The position numbers and the translations under genes are program-made. A stretch of DNA of 64,000 bases from assembly GCA_028277885.1 (NCBI GenBank), contig JANQFK010000033.1, positions 1 through 64,000 of the forward strand. The letters run 5' to 3'. The DNA is from Myxococcota bacterium (GTDB taxonomy: Bacteria; Myxococcota_A; UBA9160; UBA6930). Shown piece by piece: positions 1 through 8,575 of this stretch (positions are counted from its first letter, which is position 1; each line of letters opens with the position of its first letter). The notes under the pieces are model-generated. The model was not told the origin of the DNA and ran no database searches. It was given only the letters and a program-made list of their open reading frames with translations.

Positions 1-634
1 CGGAGTACTTCACCGCGTTCTCGAGCAGGTTGCGGAACACCAGGCCGAGCTCCGCCTCGTCGCCGCGCACCACGGCGGTGCCGTCGCTCTCGAGGCGGAT
101 CGCGCCGGCGTCGAGCTGGTGGCCCTCGCGGATCTGGGCGATGCAGTCCTCGAGCAGGCCGCGCAGCTCGACCCGCCCCTCCAGGGGCCCCCGCGCCGCC
201 CCCTCGGCGCGCGCCGCGGCCAGCACGTGGTCGACCGTGCGGTCGAGGCGGTCGACGTCCTCGCCCATCATGCGGAGGAAGTCCTCGCGCCGCTCGGTGC
301 CGGGGTCGCGGCGCTCGAGCGTGCCGAGCGCCAGGCGCAGCGAGGCGAGCGGCGTCTTCATCTCGTGGGTCACGGCGTCGAGGAAGGCCTGCTGGCGCTG
401 GTTGTGGCGCATCTCGCGCACCAGCCAGGCGCACAGCAGGATGAGCCCCACGATCAGCAGGGCGAAGAAGACCGAGCCCAGGATGATGAAGGTCCAGTGC
501 AGGGCCGTGAGGCCGCGGGTCACGGGCCCGAGGTCGCCGACGACGAGGATCTGCCAGCCGACGAGGAGCGCCACGGCCACCACGGACAGCGTGATGCCGA
601 TGGTGAGGGGAAGCCCGATGGAGCGTCGCGCCAC
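1..634 (-). CDS. sensor histidine kinase, N-terminal part (truncated by window start)
   Basis: Reading the minus strand from a GTG at 634 gives a protein with two membrane segments (about residues 9-32 and 47-71) separated by a very short periplasmic loop. A cytoplasmic part follows with the H-box VTHEMKTPLASL, in which His90 is the expected phosphorylation site. The dimerisation helices and the start of the HATPase domain (N-box NLLENAVKYS) run into the window edge. This is the layout of a membrane two-component kinase. The tiny loop argues against binding a large periplasmic ligand. The gene lies 72 bp downstream of a DUF1302 gene on the same strand, so the two could be co-transcribed. The cognate response regulator is not visible. 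The start is inferred from the absence of a better one upstream; a GAGG partly overlaps it. Confidence 0.85.
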   Translation of the reverse strand, partial: MARRSIGLPLTIGITLSVVAVALLVGWQILVVGDLGPVTRGLTALHWTFIILGSVFFALLIVGLILLCAWLVREMRHNQRQQAFLDAVTHEMKTPLASLRLALGTLERRDPGTERREDFLRMMGEDVDRLDRTVDHVLAAARAEGAARGPLEGRVELRGLLEDCIAQIREGHQLDAGAIRLESDGTAVVRGDEAELGLVFRNLLENAVKYS

Positions 635-706
635 CTCGGGAGGGTAGTGGAGGCGCGGCGCGGGGCGCCAGCGAGCGCCCGGCCCCCGCTCCGGGAAGGC
701 CCGTCC

Positions 707-3700
707 CTAGAACGTGTAGCGGAGGCGCAGGAACACCTCGTCGCGGTCGCGCACCGCCGAGAGCCCGTTCTCCACGAAGTTCTTGTAGCCGAAGCGGCCC
801 ACGCGGGCCTCGAGGAGGTTCGGCGAGAACGGCATGTCCCGCCCCTCCATGCGGCCCGCGAACAGCGCCAGCCCGAAGTTCGCCACGAAGTCCGCGGTGA
901 ACTTGTAGGTGAACTGCGGGATGAAGGCGCCGGAGTTCGAGCGCTTGTCGTAGACGAAGGTCATGCGCGGGATCAGCCGGTCGTCGAAGTAGCCGGTCTC
1001 GATGACCAGCACGCCGAGGAAGGTCCAGGGCCCGTTGGTCTGGAAGTTCTTCTGGTAGCCGTCCACGTAGCGCATGAAGATCTGGCTGTTGATGAAGAAG
1101 GTGCGGTTGGCGTTCAGGAAGTTGATGAAGGTCGGCCGATCCACCGAGACGGTGAGGTTGAAGGTGTCCACGCCGTCGGTGATGCCGTCGGGCGCGTCGT
1201 TGTCGGCGAAGGGGAGGTCCTCCTGCCAGGTGAACTCGACCCCCCAGTTCGACTTCGTGCGGTCCTCGGCGAAGTCCATGGAGAAGCCCAGCACGTTGCG
1301 CTTCTCGTAGCGGAGCGCCACGTTGCGACCGCCGTGCCACACCCAGTCGCGCCGGCCGAAGCGGCCGTTGCCCCCGGCACTCACCGTGTTCCGCTGGGCC
1401 CCGGTCACCTGGAAGATCGACTGCACGTTGGCGCACAGGTTCGGGACCGCGAAGGAGCAGCCGTCGGTGCGGAGCGCCCCGCCGGCGACGCCCATCTCGT
1501 CGAACTCGGTGATGGCGGGGTTCATGGGGTCCTCGGGAGAGGAGAGCGCCACCAGGCCCATCAGCGCGTTCCAGGACAGGATCGCCAGCTCGTTGCGGAA
1601 GGCCTGCCCGGTGAAGGGGTGCACGGCGCCGCCGGTGGAGCCGTCCACGTTCACGTCGTAGAGCACCGCCGCGTTTCCGGTCGCGAGGAAGGCCGCCACG
1701 CCGTCGTCGTCCAGGGTGCCGGCCACGAGGTCCGGGCCCGGGCCCCGGCAGCCGGGCAGCTGGATCAGCTCGCCCTCGAAGAAGCGGGAGCAGGGCACCC
1801 CCCCGTCGAAGCCGAAGGTGCCGGGCTGGGCCACGCTGCCGTCGGTGGTGTCCCAGAGCAGGTCGAACACCCCGAAGCTGCCGTCGAAGCCCGGGAAGGA
1901 CTGGAGCAGCGCACTGGCCTCGGCGTTCATCAGGTCGATGCCGTTGAGCTCGCAGTCCACGTCGTAGAAGGGACCGCAGCCCAGCAGCGCCTCCTGCTCG
2001 TCGGTGAGCAGGGTGTTGAGCGTGTCGCCGCCGATGGCGAAGAAGGCGTGGCTGCCGAAGGCGCCCGCGTCCGAGGGGTCGGCCACCAGATCCACCAGGG
2101 GCAGGGCCACGCCGCCGGTGAGCGCCGGCGCCACGCCCTCGGCGGTGTCGTTGGCGGCGATCAGGTTCGAGACGAAGGCCGCCGCCGTGGGCTCCGTGGT
2201 CGGGTCCGCGGCCGGCACCTGGGTCAGGATGTTGTTCAGGCTGTTGAAGACCGACTGGCCGCAGGCGCTGCGGTCGAGGCCGTTCAGCCCGATGCTGGTG
2301 GAGCAGATCATGTGGAAGAGCTGCTGGTTGGCGTGGTGCTGGGTGAGCGAGTCCGCCGCCGTCAGGCAGGCGGGCTCGGCGCCGGTCGTGCAGGGGCCCT
2401 CCTCGAGGGTGCGCCGGGGCCGGCCGGTGAGGGGGTCCACGTTGCGGGAGTAGCGGAAGATCTCGTCCTGGAAGGGCAGGTCCGTGAAGCCGTAGTAGTT
2501 GGTGAGCGCGAAGCTGAAGCGCTCCCAGCGCCACTCCAGGCGCCCCCCCACCTCGAGGCCCGAGGAGCTGTTCCAGGGGTCCTGGGGCCGGATCTCGCCG
2601 GCCACGCCGAAGCCCGTGAGCCCGTGGATGAACAGACCCAGGGTCTTGGCGCACACCGGGTTCGGCGTGTAGGGCTCGCCGCAGCGGCCCAGGTCCGTGG
2701 GCTCGAACTGGTCCCAGAGCGCGGCCAGCTCGAGGCGAACGTCCTCGAAGGGCCCGACCTCGTAGAAGGACCACACGCCCCGGATCGCCCACAGCCCGAT
2801 CCGCGACTCCTCGAGGGAGGGCAGCGAGGCGAGGGCGAGGTCCTGGGGGTTCCACAGGTCCTGGTTGCGGAACAGCTCGGTCTTGCCCCAGACGATCTGC
2901 TGCTTGCCCACCCGCAGCCAGAGCCGGCTGTCGAACAGCTCGAGGTCGAGGTAGGCCTCCTTCAGCTCCTTCTCGTCCTGCTGGCTCGCGCCGTGGTTCC
3001 ACTCGAGCTCGGCCTGGCGGAAGTTCTGGTCGAAGGCGTCGAACTCGCCCCGGCGGATCAGGTTGGCCAGGGCCGCGTTCGGGTAGTAGATGCCGCGCGG
3101 CTCGGCGAGGGAAGCGGGCATGTCCGCGCGGTTGAGCGGCACCGGCCGGAAGGGCTGGGGAGGCGCCACGGCCTGGCCCGGGAACAGGACCGGGGCGGCG
3201 AGCCCGGCGTCCACGTCGAGGGCGCTCAGCGGATGGGGCTTGGTGGAGAGCGCGCCGAGGGGCTCGATGGTGCACTCGGGGCCCCAGGGGCCGAGGATCT
3301 GGTTGGTGATGCCGTTGAAGAGCCCCCGGATCTTCCGGAAGTTGAAGTTGCACTCCCTCGCGAGCTGCTTGCTGAAGAAGAACGGCGCCGGGTCGTCCTC
3401 GTTGCCGAAAATCTCGTCCTGGCCCGCGGTGTCGAACAGGGTGTCGAGGCCCTGGATGGTGAACAGCTCCGAGGGCCGTCCCCGGAAGGGCGGCGTGTTC
3501 ACGAACCGGAAGTCCAGCAGGGCGCGCGGGATGTTGCGGAAGAAGCGGGTGTCGCCGTTGAACACGGTGCCGCTCGCGCGGAAGCCGGCGCGGCGGGCGT
3601 CGTCGAGGCGCTCCGGCGAGGCGTCGGCGCGGTCGCCGAAGGCGTCGGCGCTGCTCAGCGTCCCGCAGCCGCGGTTCCAGACGCAGTCGTAGCGGCCCTC

Positions 3701-4000
3701 GACCCGCACGAAGGCCTGCACGATGTCGAAGGGGCCGAAGCCGTCCGGCGCGAGGTCGGCCTCCACCTCGATGTTGAGGACGTTGTACCACTGGGTGAGG
3801 TCGATGTCGTCGGAGGTCGACAGGTCCCGCGCCATGCTGCGCAGCTGGACCTCGTAGAAGCCGTGCACCTCGACGCGACCGTCGAAGAAGTCGAAGGCGC
3901 TGGCCGGGGACCCGCCGAGGAGGAGGGCCGAGAGCCCGAGGGTGGCGCCGAGGAGCGCGAGCGGGCGCGCCGCCCGCACTCGAAGGGTCCGCATCCGCAT
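707..4000 (-). CDS. DUF1302 family outer-membrane protein, paralog 1 (1097 aa)
   Basis: This is a predicted outer-membrane beta-barrel of the DUF1302 family. It has a signal peptide (hydrophobic core LALLGATLGLSALLLGG, cut near PASA) and the mature N-terminus FDFFDGRVEVHGFYEVQLRS. A conserved block follows with KELKEAYLDLELFDSRLWLR and VGKQQIVWGKTELFR. The protein ends in RYTF, the terminal-Phe signature of barrels inserted by the BAM complex. The start is the ATG at 4000 because GGGAGG sits a normal distance upstream; earlier in-frame starts only add Arg-rich residues. Family members I know are about 500-700 residues, so this one carries a large central insertion (about residues 440-870) with Cys pairs and DDDG motifs. 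It is divergent from the DUF1329 gene. The substrate is unknown; family context points to hydrophobic compounds. Confidence 0.88.
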   Translation of the reverse strand: MRMRTLRVRAARPLALLGATLGLSALLLGGSPASAFDFFDGRVEVHGFYEVQLRSMARDLSTSDDIDLTQWYNVLNIEVEADLAPDGFGPFDIVQAFVRVEGRYDCVWNRGCGTLSSADAFGDRADASPERLDDARRAGFRASGTVFNGDTRFFRNIPRALLDFRFVNTPPFRGRPSELFTIQGLDTLFDTAGQDEIFGNEDDPAPFFFSKQLARECNFNFRKIRGLFNGITNQILGPWGPECTIEPLGALSTKPHPLSALDVDAGLAAPVLFPGQAVAPPQPFRPVPLNRADMPASLAEPRGIYYPNAALANLIRRGEFDAFDQNFRQAELEWNHGASQQDEKELKEAYLDLELFDSRLWLRVGKQQIVWGKTELFRNQDLWNPQDLALASLPSLEESRIGLWAIRGVWSFYEVGPFEDVRLELAALWDQFEPTDLGRCGEPYTPNPVCAKTLGLFIHGLTGFGVAGEIRPQDPWNSSSGLEVGGRLEWRWERFSFALTNYYGFTDLPFQDEIFRYSRNVDPLTGRPRRTLEEGPCTTGAEPACLTAADSLTQHHANQQLFHMICSTSIGLNGLDRSACGQSVFNSLNNILTQVPAADPTTEPTAAAFVSNLIAANDTAEGVAPALTGGVALPLVDLVADPSDAGAFGSHAFFAIGGDTLNTLLTDEQEALLGCGPFYDVDCELNGIDLMNAEASALLQSFPGFDGSFGVFDLLWDTTDGSVAQPGTFGFDGGVPCSRFFEGELIQLPGCRGPGPDLVAGTLDDDGVAAFLATGNAAVLYDVNVDGSTGGAVHPFTGQAFRNELAILSWNALMGLVALSSPEDPMNPAITEFDEMGVAGGALRTDGCSFAVPNLCANVQSIFQVTGAQRNTVSAGGNGRFGRRDWVWHGGRNVALRYEKRNVLGFSMDFAEDRTKSNWGVEFTWQEDLPFADNDAPDGITDGVDTFNLTVSVDRPTFINFLNANRTFFINSQIFMRYVDGYQKNFQTNGPWTFLGVLVIETGYFDDRLIPRMTFVYDKRSNSGAFIPQFTYKFTADFVANFGLALFAGRMEGRDMPFSPNLLEARVGRFGYKNFVENGLSAVRDRDEVFLRLRYTF

Positions 4001-4163
4001 GCACCGCCTCCCGCTGCGCACCCCCCCGGCACGCTGCGCCACTCAACACGAAGTCACCCGAACGTGCAACTCGAAAAACCGGCGGGTCGCGGCGGATCGA
4101 CGCGCTGCGTCGTAGCGTGGAGCGCTGCGGCGGAGCCGCGGGAGCGCCGGGCCGCACGTCGGA

Positions 4164-4169
4164 TAGAAT
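4164..4169 (+). promoter_or_regulatory. possible -10 element for the DUF1329 gene
   Basis: TAGAAT lies 26 bp before the TTG start of the DUF1329 gene, in the 194-bp divergent gap shared with the first DUF1302 gene. No convincing -35 hexamer is visible 16-18 bp upstream, so this is a weak call. Confidence 0.25.
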
Positions 4170-4194
4170 GGGGCGCTTCGCCGAGGAGGATCCC

Positions 4195-5670
4195 TTGAGC
4201 GCCGTCCGCCCGCGTGTCCGGCTGTGGCCGATTGTCGCGGCGCTGTTCCTCGGCGCCGCGCCCGCCGCCGCCGCGCCTCCGCCCGAGGGCCGCTGCCCCG
4301 ACTTCGCGGCCGGCGCGCCCGGCGGCCCCGCCGGCGACGCCGGCCCGCCGGCGCTGCGCGAGGGCAGCGTGCTCGAGCACGGCGACCTGCTGGCGCTGGC
4401 CCGCCTGTTCCCGCCCGAGGTGTGGGCCCAGCGCGAGGTGTTCTTCTTCGAGGGCATGCGCATGGAGATCGGCGCCTGCCACCGCCGCTACCCGGCCGCG
4501 GCCTTCTACCAGGACGCGACCGAGCGCTTCGCCGGCCGCGCCCGCCTCGACGACGACGGCAACCTCCTCGACTACACCGCCGGCCTGCCCTTCCTCCAGG
4601 AGTCCATCGATCCCGAGGCCGAGGACGCGGCCCTGCGCTGGGCCTGGAACTTCCAGCACCGCTACCGCGGGGCCGGGCCCCAGGGCAGCTTCCGCCTCCT
4701 CGACCTGCCCTCCCGGATCGGCTCGCCCGAGATCTACGAGGGCAGCTTCTTCTACATCCGCACCGCCCACCGGGCCGACCTCGTGGGCAGCGGCTACCGC
4801 ATGGAGGAGTCGCGCCGGTCGCTGTGGGTAGCGGGCGGCCACTTCGAGGAGCCCTTCAACGCCCGCCATCTCGCCTGGCGCCAGATCCGGCCCCTGGACG
4901 CCGACCGCAAGTACAAGAAGCCCGACGACACCTTCGTCTACGTTCCCACCATGCGGAAGCCGCGGCGCTCGGCGACGCCCTGGGTGGACGGCCTGTTCAC
5001 GCCCCGGTACACGGTGAGCGGCGACAGCGGCGGCGGCGGGCTGCCCTTCGGCGTGGGCACCAGCGCCGACGGCGGCGCCCCGGCCTTCGAGTCCATCCAC
5101 CCCACGGCGGGGATCTCCATCGCGGCCACGGAGCACATGCGCCGCGGCTTCACCGGCCTGGCCCTGCGCCCGAACGCCTACGAGTGGAAGTGGGTCGGGG
5201 AGCAGGAGGTGCTGGCGCCCCTGAACGGCCTCCAGGAGGGCCACCCGGTCATGGAGGACCGCAACTACGGGCCCTCGGGGCTCTCGGTGGCGAGCGACCG
5301 CTGGGACGTGCGCCAGGCGGTGGTGATCGAGGGGCGCGTGCTGCGGCCCGTGGACGAGCTCGCCCGGGTGCAGCTGTGGATCGACTGGCAGACCCTCCAG
5401 CCCCTCTACTACGTGAGCCGGCGCAAGAACGGCGGGCTCCTCGACATCGGCATCCTGGTGCACCGCTTCAGCGGCGACCGCCCGCGCTACCCGGCCTGGC
5501 CCGGCGGCGAGCCCGCCCAGGTCTTCGACCCCGTCGCGGCGGCCTTCTACTTCGTGCCCGGGGGCGGCGCCGGCTGGCGGCGCGAGTCCTACGACGTGCG
5601 CTCCCTGCCCGTGGACCCCAAGGAGCTGCGCAAGCTCACCTCCACGGACCAGCTGATGCGCGGGCGCTGA
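4195..5670 (+). CDS. DUF1329 domain protein (LolA/LolB-like, secreted)
   Basis: The 491-residue secreted protein has a signal peptide (core LWPIVAALFLGAAPAAAAPP) and the DUF1329 features. These include the Tyr/Trp/Arg-rich stretch RKYKKPDDTFVYVPTMRKPR, then NAYEWKWVGEQEVLAPLN and WDVRQAVVIEGRV. DUF1329 proteins are commonly encoded next to DUF1302 proteins and are thought to adopt a lipoprotein-localisation-like half-barrel that could carry lipid-like ligands across the periplasm. The TTG at 4195 is preferred because GAGGAGG ends 6 bp upstream; a GTG at 4117 would put Arg-rich residues before the signal peptide. The gene is divergent from the first DUF1302 gene and convergent with the second, with only 6 bp between stops. 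The single DUF1329 gene may serve all four DUF1302 paralogs. Confidence 0.87.
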   Translation: MSAVRPRVRLWPIVAALFLGAAPAAAAPPPEGRCPDFAAGAPGGPAGDAGPPALREGSVLEHGDLLALARLFPPEVWAQREVFFFEGMRMEIGACHRRYPAAAFYQDATERFAGRARLDDDGNLLDYTAGLPFLQESIDPEAEDAALRWAWNFQHRYRGAGPQGSFRLLDLPSRIGSPEIYEGSFFYIRTAHRADLVGSGYRMEESRRSLWVAGGHFEEPFNARHLAWRQIRPLDADRKYKKPDDTFVYVPTMRKPRRSATPWVDGLFTPRYTVSGDSGGGGLPFGVGTSADGGAPAFESIHPTAGISIAATEHMRRGFTGLALRPNAYEWKWVGEQEVLAPLNGLQEGHPVMEDRNYGPSGLSVASDRWDVRQAVVIEGRVLRPVDELARVQLWIDWQTLQPLYYVSRRKNGGLLDIGILVHRFSGDRPRYPAWPGGEPAQVFDPVAAAFYFVPGGGAGWRRESYDVRSLPVDPKELRKLTSTDQLMRGR

Positions 5671-5676
5671 CGGGCC

Positions 5677-8520
5677 CTAGAACGTGTAGCGGATGCGCAG
5701 GAACAGCTCGTCGCGCTCCGCGATGGCCGAGAGCCCCTCGTAGCGCAGGCGCCGGTTGTAGCCGAAGCCGGCGTTGCTGAGCACCAGGGGAAAGAGCGAG
5801 GTCGGGACCTTCTCGGGCCCGCCGTAGAAGATCGCCGCGCCGAAGCTCGCCGAGAAGTCCTGGTCGAAGCGGTAGCTCACCTGGGCGATGGCGCCCCCGG
5901 ACGCCGAGCGCAGATCGTGCACCCAGGTGACGGCGGGCAGCAGGCGGTCCTGGAAGTAGCCCGTCGCCACGGTGAGGGTGCCCAGCGCCGCCAGCGGCCC
6001 GTTGGTGTTGAAGCTGCGGTCGTGCCTCGTGATCCAGCGCATGAAGATCTGGCTGTTGATGAAGAAGGTGCGGTTGGCGTTCAGGAAGTTGATGAAGGTG
6101 GGCCGGTCCGCCGAGATCGTGAGGTTCAGGACGTCGGAGTCCTGCAGGCCGCTCGGGGAGCGGTTGTCGACGAAGGGCTGGTCCTTCACCCAGCTGAACT
6201 CGACGCTCCAGTTGCTCTGGGTGCGGTCCTCGGCGAAGTCCGCCGAGAAGCCCAGCACGTTGCGCTTCGGGTAGCGGATCACCCCCTCGCCGCCCGAGTG
6301 CCACAGGAAGTCCCGGCGCCCCATCCGGCCGTTGCCGCCGGCGAACACCTCGGGGCGCTGCACGCCGGTCACCGTCGTGATGGCGCGCAGGAACTCGCAG
6401 TCGGTGATGGTGGCGAGGCTGCAGTCCGGGTTGCGGCCGGCGCCGATCTCGAAGGCCACCAGCAGCAGGGCGAAGTTCGCCGAGAGCGCCGCCATCTCGC
6501 TGTCGAAGCCCGCCGGTGGGGTGCCGTCCACGGCGGGGTCGTAGCCCGGGTCCCCGGGGCCGCGGGCGCCGGGCAGGATCACCAGCTGGCCGTCCACGAA
6601 GCGCGTCGCCACGGGCGCGTCGGGATCGACCTGGGGGAAGGACTGGGCCAGGGCGCTGGCCTCGGCGTTGAAGATGTCGATGCCGTCGGTGTCGCAGTCC
6701 GTGCCGTAGAACGCGCCGCAGCCGAACAGCGCTTCCTGCTCGTCGGTGAGGCGGCCCGCCAGGGTGGCGTCGGCGGGCGAGCCCGGGTTCGCGAAGAAGC
6801 CGGTGCCGTCGCCGTCGAGGGCGATGTCGCGGTCGAGCTCCACGAGGTCGATGGGAACCCCCATCGAGGCCGCCTGGGCCAGGAACTCGCCGTTCGTCGT
6901 CCCGGCCAGGATCGCGCCCAGCACCTCGGCGGGGGTGAGGTTCAGGAAGCTCGGCCCGAGCATCGCGCTGGCGTTGGGGAGGTCCACCAGGCAGCGGTCG
7001 GTGAGCTCGGGCAGCAGCGCCTCGGCCACGCCCACGGTGATGGAGCAGAAGAAGTCGAAGATCTGGCGGTTCCCCGGGTGGAACTCGAGGGCGTTGGCCG
7101 GGGTGAGGGGCTGACCGCGGGAGTCGAGGGGACGGCCCGTGAAGGGGTCCACGTTGCGCTCGTAGCCGTTGAAGCGCTCGAGCACGGGGGCGTCGTCGTA
7201 GCCCCAGAAGTCCGTCAGCGCGAAGCTGAAGCGGCCCGAGCGCCACTCGAGCCGCGCCCCGACCTCGATGCCCGAGGTCGAGTGCCACGGGTCGTCGGGT
7301 CGCAGCTCGCCGGCCAGGGCGGAGCCGAACATGCCGTGGGTCCACAGCCCGGCGGTCTTGCCGCAGGCCAGGAACACCGTGTAGGGCTCGCCGCAGCGCC
7401 CGATGTCGATGGGCTCGAAGTCGTCGAAGGTGGCCGCCAGCTCGACGCGCACGTCGGAGAAGGGCCCCACGTCGTAGAGGGAGTAGACCGCCCGGGCGGA
7501 CCACTGGGCGAGGCGGCTCTCCTCGAGGGAGGGGAGCGAGGCCAGCGCGATGTCCTGGGGGTTCCACTGGTCGCTGGTGCGGAACAGCTCGGTCTTGCCC
7601 CAGACGATGTTCTGCTTGCCGAGGCGCAGCCAGAGCCGGCCGTCGAAGAGCTCGAGGTCGACGTAGAGCTCCTTCAGCTCGTTCTCGTCCTGGCCCCCGC
7701 CGTGGTTCCAGGCCAGCTCGGTCTCGCTGAAGTTCTGGTCGAAGCGGTCGAGGGAGCCCAGCAGCCGGCGCACCTCGGGGCTCGGGACGTACAGGCCCTC
7801 GGCGGTCCCCGGCGCCGCCGCCATGCCCGGCTGGGGGACGGCGGGCCGCAGGGGCAGCGGCAGGGTCGGGTTCGGCACGCCGCGCAGGTTGCCGTTGGAG
7901 CGCAGGCCGCGGCTGGGCTGCCAGGGGCCCTGGAGGAAGATCAGGCTGTCGCGGCTGCCGTCGAGCTTGCGGTAGGCGAAGACGTCGTTGATCGCCGGGC
8001 CGAAGGTGGCGTCGATGTTGGTGCCTCCGGCCTCGATCAGCGGCTCGAGCAGCGGGATCGCGGCCGCGGTGCGCAGCTCCGTCGAGCCGTGCACCTGCTT
8101 GCGCTCGAAGCCGCCCTGGTCGCCGCGGAAGCCGGTGTTGAGGCCCGTGGTCCAGTTCTTGGCGGGGGCGTGCTCGGCGCGGTCCCCGAAGTGGCGGTGG
8201 CTCGAGGACACGCCGCAGCCCGTGTAGAGGCACTCGTAGCGCGCCTCGATGCGCGCGAAGGCCTGGACCAGGTCGAAGGGGCCCGCCCCTTCGGGCGCCA
8301 GGTCGAGCTCGGCCTCGAGGTTCAGCACGTGGGCGAACTGGGAGACGTAGGAGCCGTTGGCCTCGAAGTCGTCGGAGAGCGCGCGGAGCTGCGTCTCCCA
8401 GAAGCCGTGCAGCGCGGCGCGGCCGTCCCAGGCCTCCCAGGCCCGGGCCGGTCCCGCCAGCGCGAGGAGGCCGACCAGCAGGGCCGGGATGGCGATCGCC
8501 GAGCATCGGTTGGGGTTCAA
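5677..8520 (-). CDS. DUF1302 family outer-membrane protein, paralog 2 (947 aa)
   Basis: This is the shortest of the four tandem paralogs. It has a signal peptide (AIAIPALLVGLLALAGPARA), the mature start WEAWDGRAALHGFWETQLRA, and the family core LRLGKQNIVWGKTELFR. The NRTFFINSQIFMRW block lies near the C-terminus, and the protein ends in IRYTF, as expected of a BAM-assembled barrel. The start is TTG at 8520 with GAGAGG about 9 bp upstream. The central insertion is present but shorter than in the other three. It keeps the motif ALFGCGAFYGTDCDTDGID and the LPGARGPG segment. The stop faces the stop of the DUF1329 gene. It lies 55 bp downstream of paralog 3 on the same strand and is probably in the same transcript. 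Confidence 0.87.
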   Translation of the reverse strand: MNPNRCSAIAIPALLVGLLALAGPARAWEAWDGRAALHGFWETQLRALSDDFEANGSYVSQFAHVLNLEAELDLAPEGAGPFDLVQAFARIEARYECLYTGCGVSSSHRHFGDRAEHAPAKNWTTGLNTGFRGDQGGFERKQVHGSTELRTAAAIPLLEPLIEAGGTNIDATFGPAINDVFAYRKLDGSRDSLIFLQGPWQPSRGLRSNGNLRGVPNPTLPLPLRPAVPQPGMAAAPGTAEGLYVPSPEVRRLLGSLDRFDQNFSETELAWNHGGGQDENELKELYVDLELFDGRLWLRLGKQNIVWGKTELFRTSDQWNPQDIALASLPSLEESRLAQWSARAVYSLYDVGPFSDVRVELAATFDDFEPIDIGRCGEPYTVFLACGKTAGLWTHGMFGSALAGELRPDDPWHSTSGIEVGARLEWRSGRFSFALTDFWGYDDAPVLERFNGYERNVDPFTGRPLDSRGQPLTPANALEFHPGNRQIFDFFCSITVGVAEALLPELTDRCLVDLPNASAMLGPSFLNLTPAEVLGAILAGTTNGEFLAQAASMGVPIDLVELDRDIALDGDGTGFFANPGSPADATLAGRLTDEQEALFGCGAFYGTDCDTDGIDIFNAEASALAQSFPQVDPDAPVATRFVDGQLVILPGARGPGDPGYDPAVDGTPPAGFDSEMAALSANFALLLVAFEIGAGRNPDCSLATITDCEFLRAITTVTGVQRPEVFAGGNGRMGRRDFLWHSGGEGVIRYPKRNVLGFSADFAEDRTQSNWSVEFSWVKDQPFVDNRSPSGLQDSDVLNLTISADRPTFINFLNANRTFFINSQIFMRWITRHDRSFNTNGPLAALGTLTVATGYFQDRLLPAVTWVHDLRSASGGAIAQVSYRFDQDFSASFGAAIFYGGPEKVPTSLFPLVLSNAGFGYNRRLRYEGLSAIAERDELFLRIRYTF

Positions 8521-8575
8521 GCCGCCGTGCCTCTCGGGCCGCCTCCCCCCGGCGGGCCCGCCTCTCCGCTCCGCT

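Noticed and set aside
4050..4075. A sigma-54-like element before DUF1302 paralog 1 (GG then TTGCAC on the minus strand)
   Set aside because: The GG and GC dinucleotides are 11 bp apart instead of 10, and the -24 half lacks the TGGC context.
119..4198. A very long open frame on the plus strand covering the first DUF1302 gene
   Set aside because: It is antisense to a signal-peptide-bearing, barrel-terminated family protein, is Val/Glu/Ala/His-rich low-complexity, and has no domain. High GC leaves antisense frames open. The same holds for 5917-8592, 8357-12409 and 12153-16124 on the plus strand.
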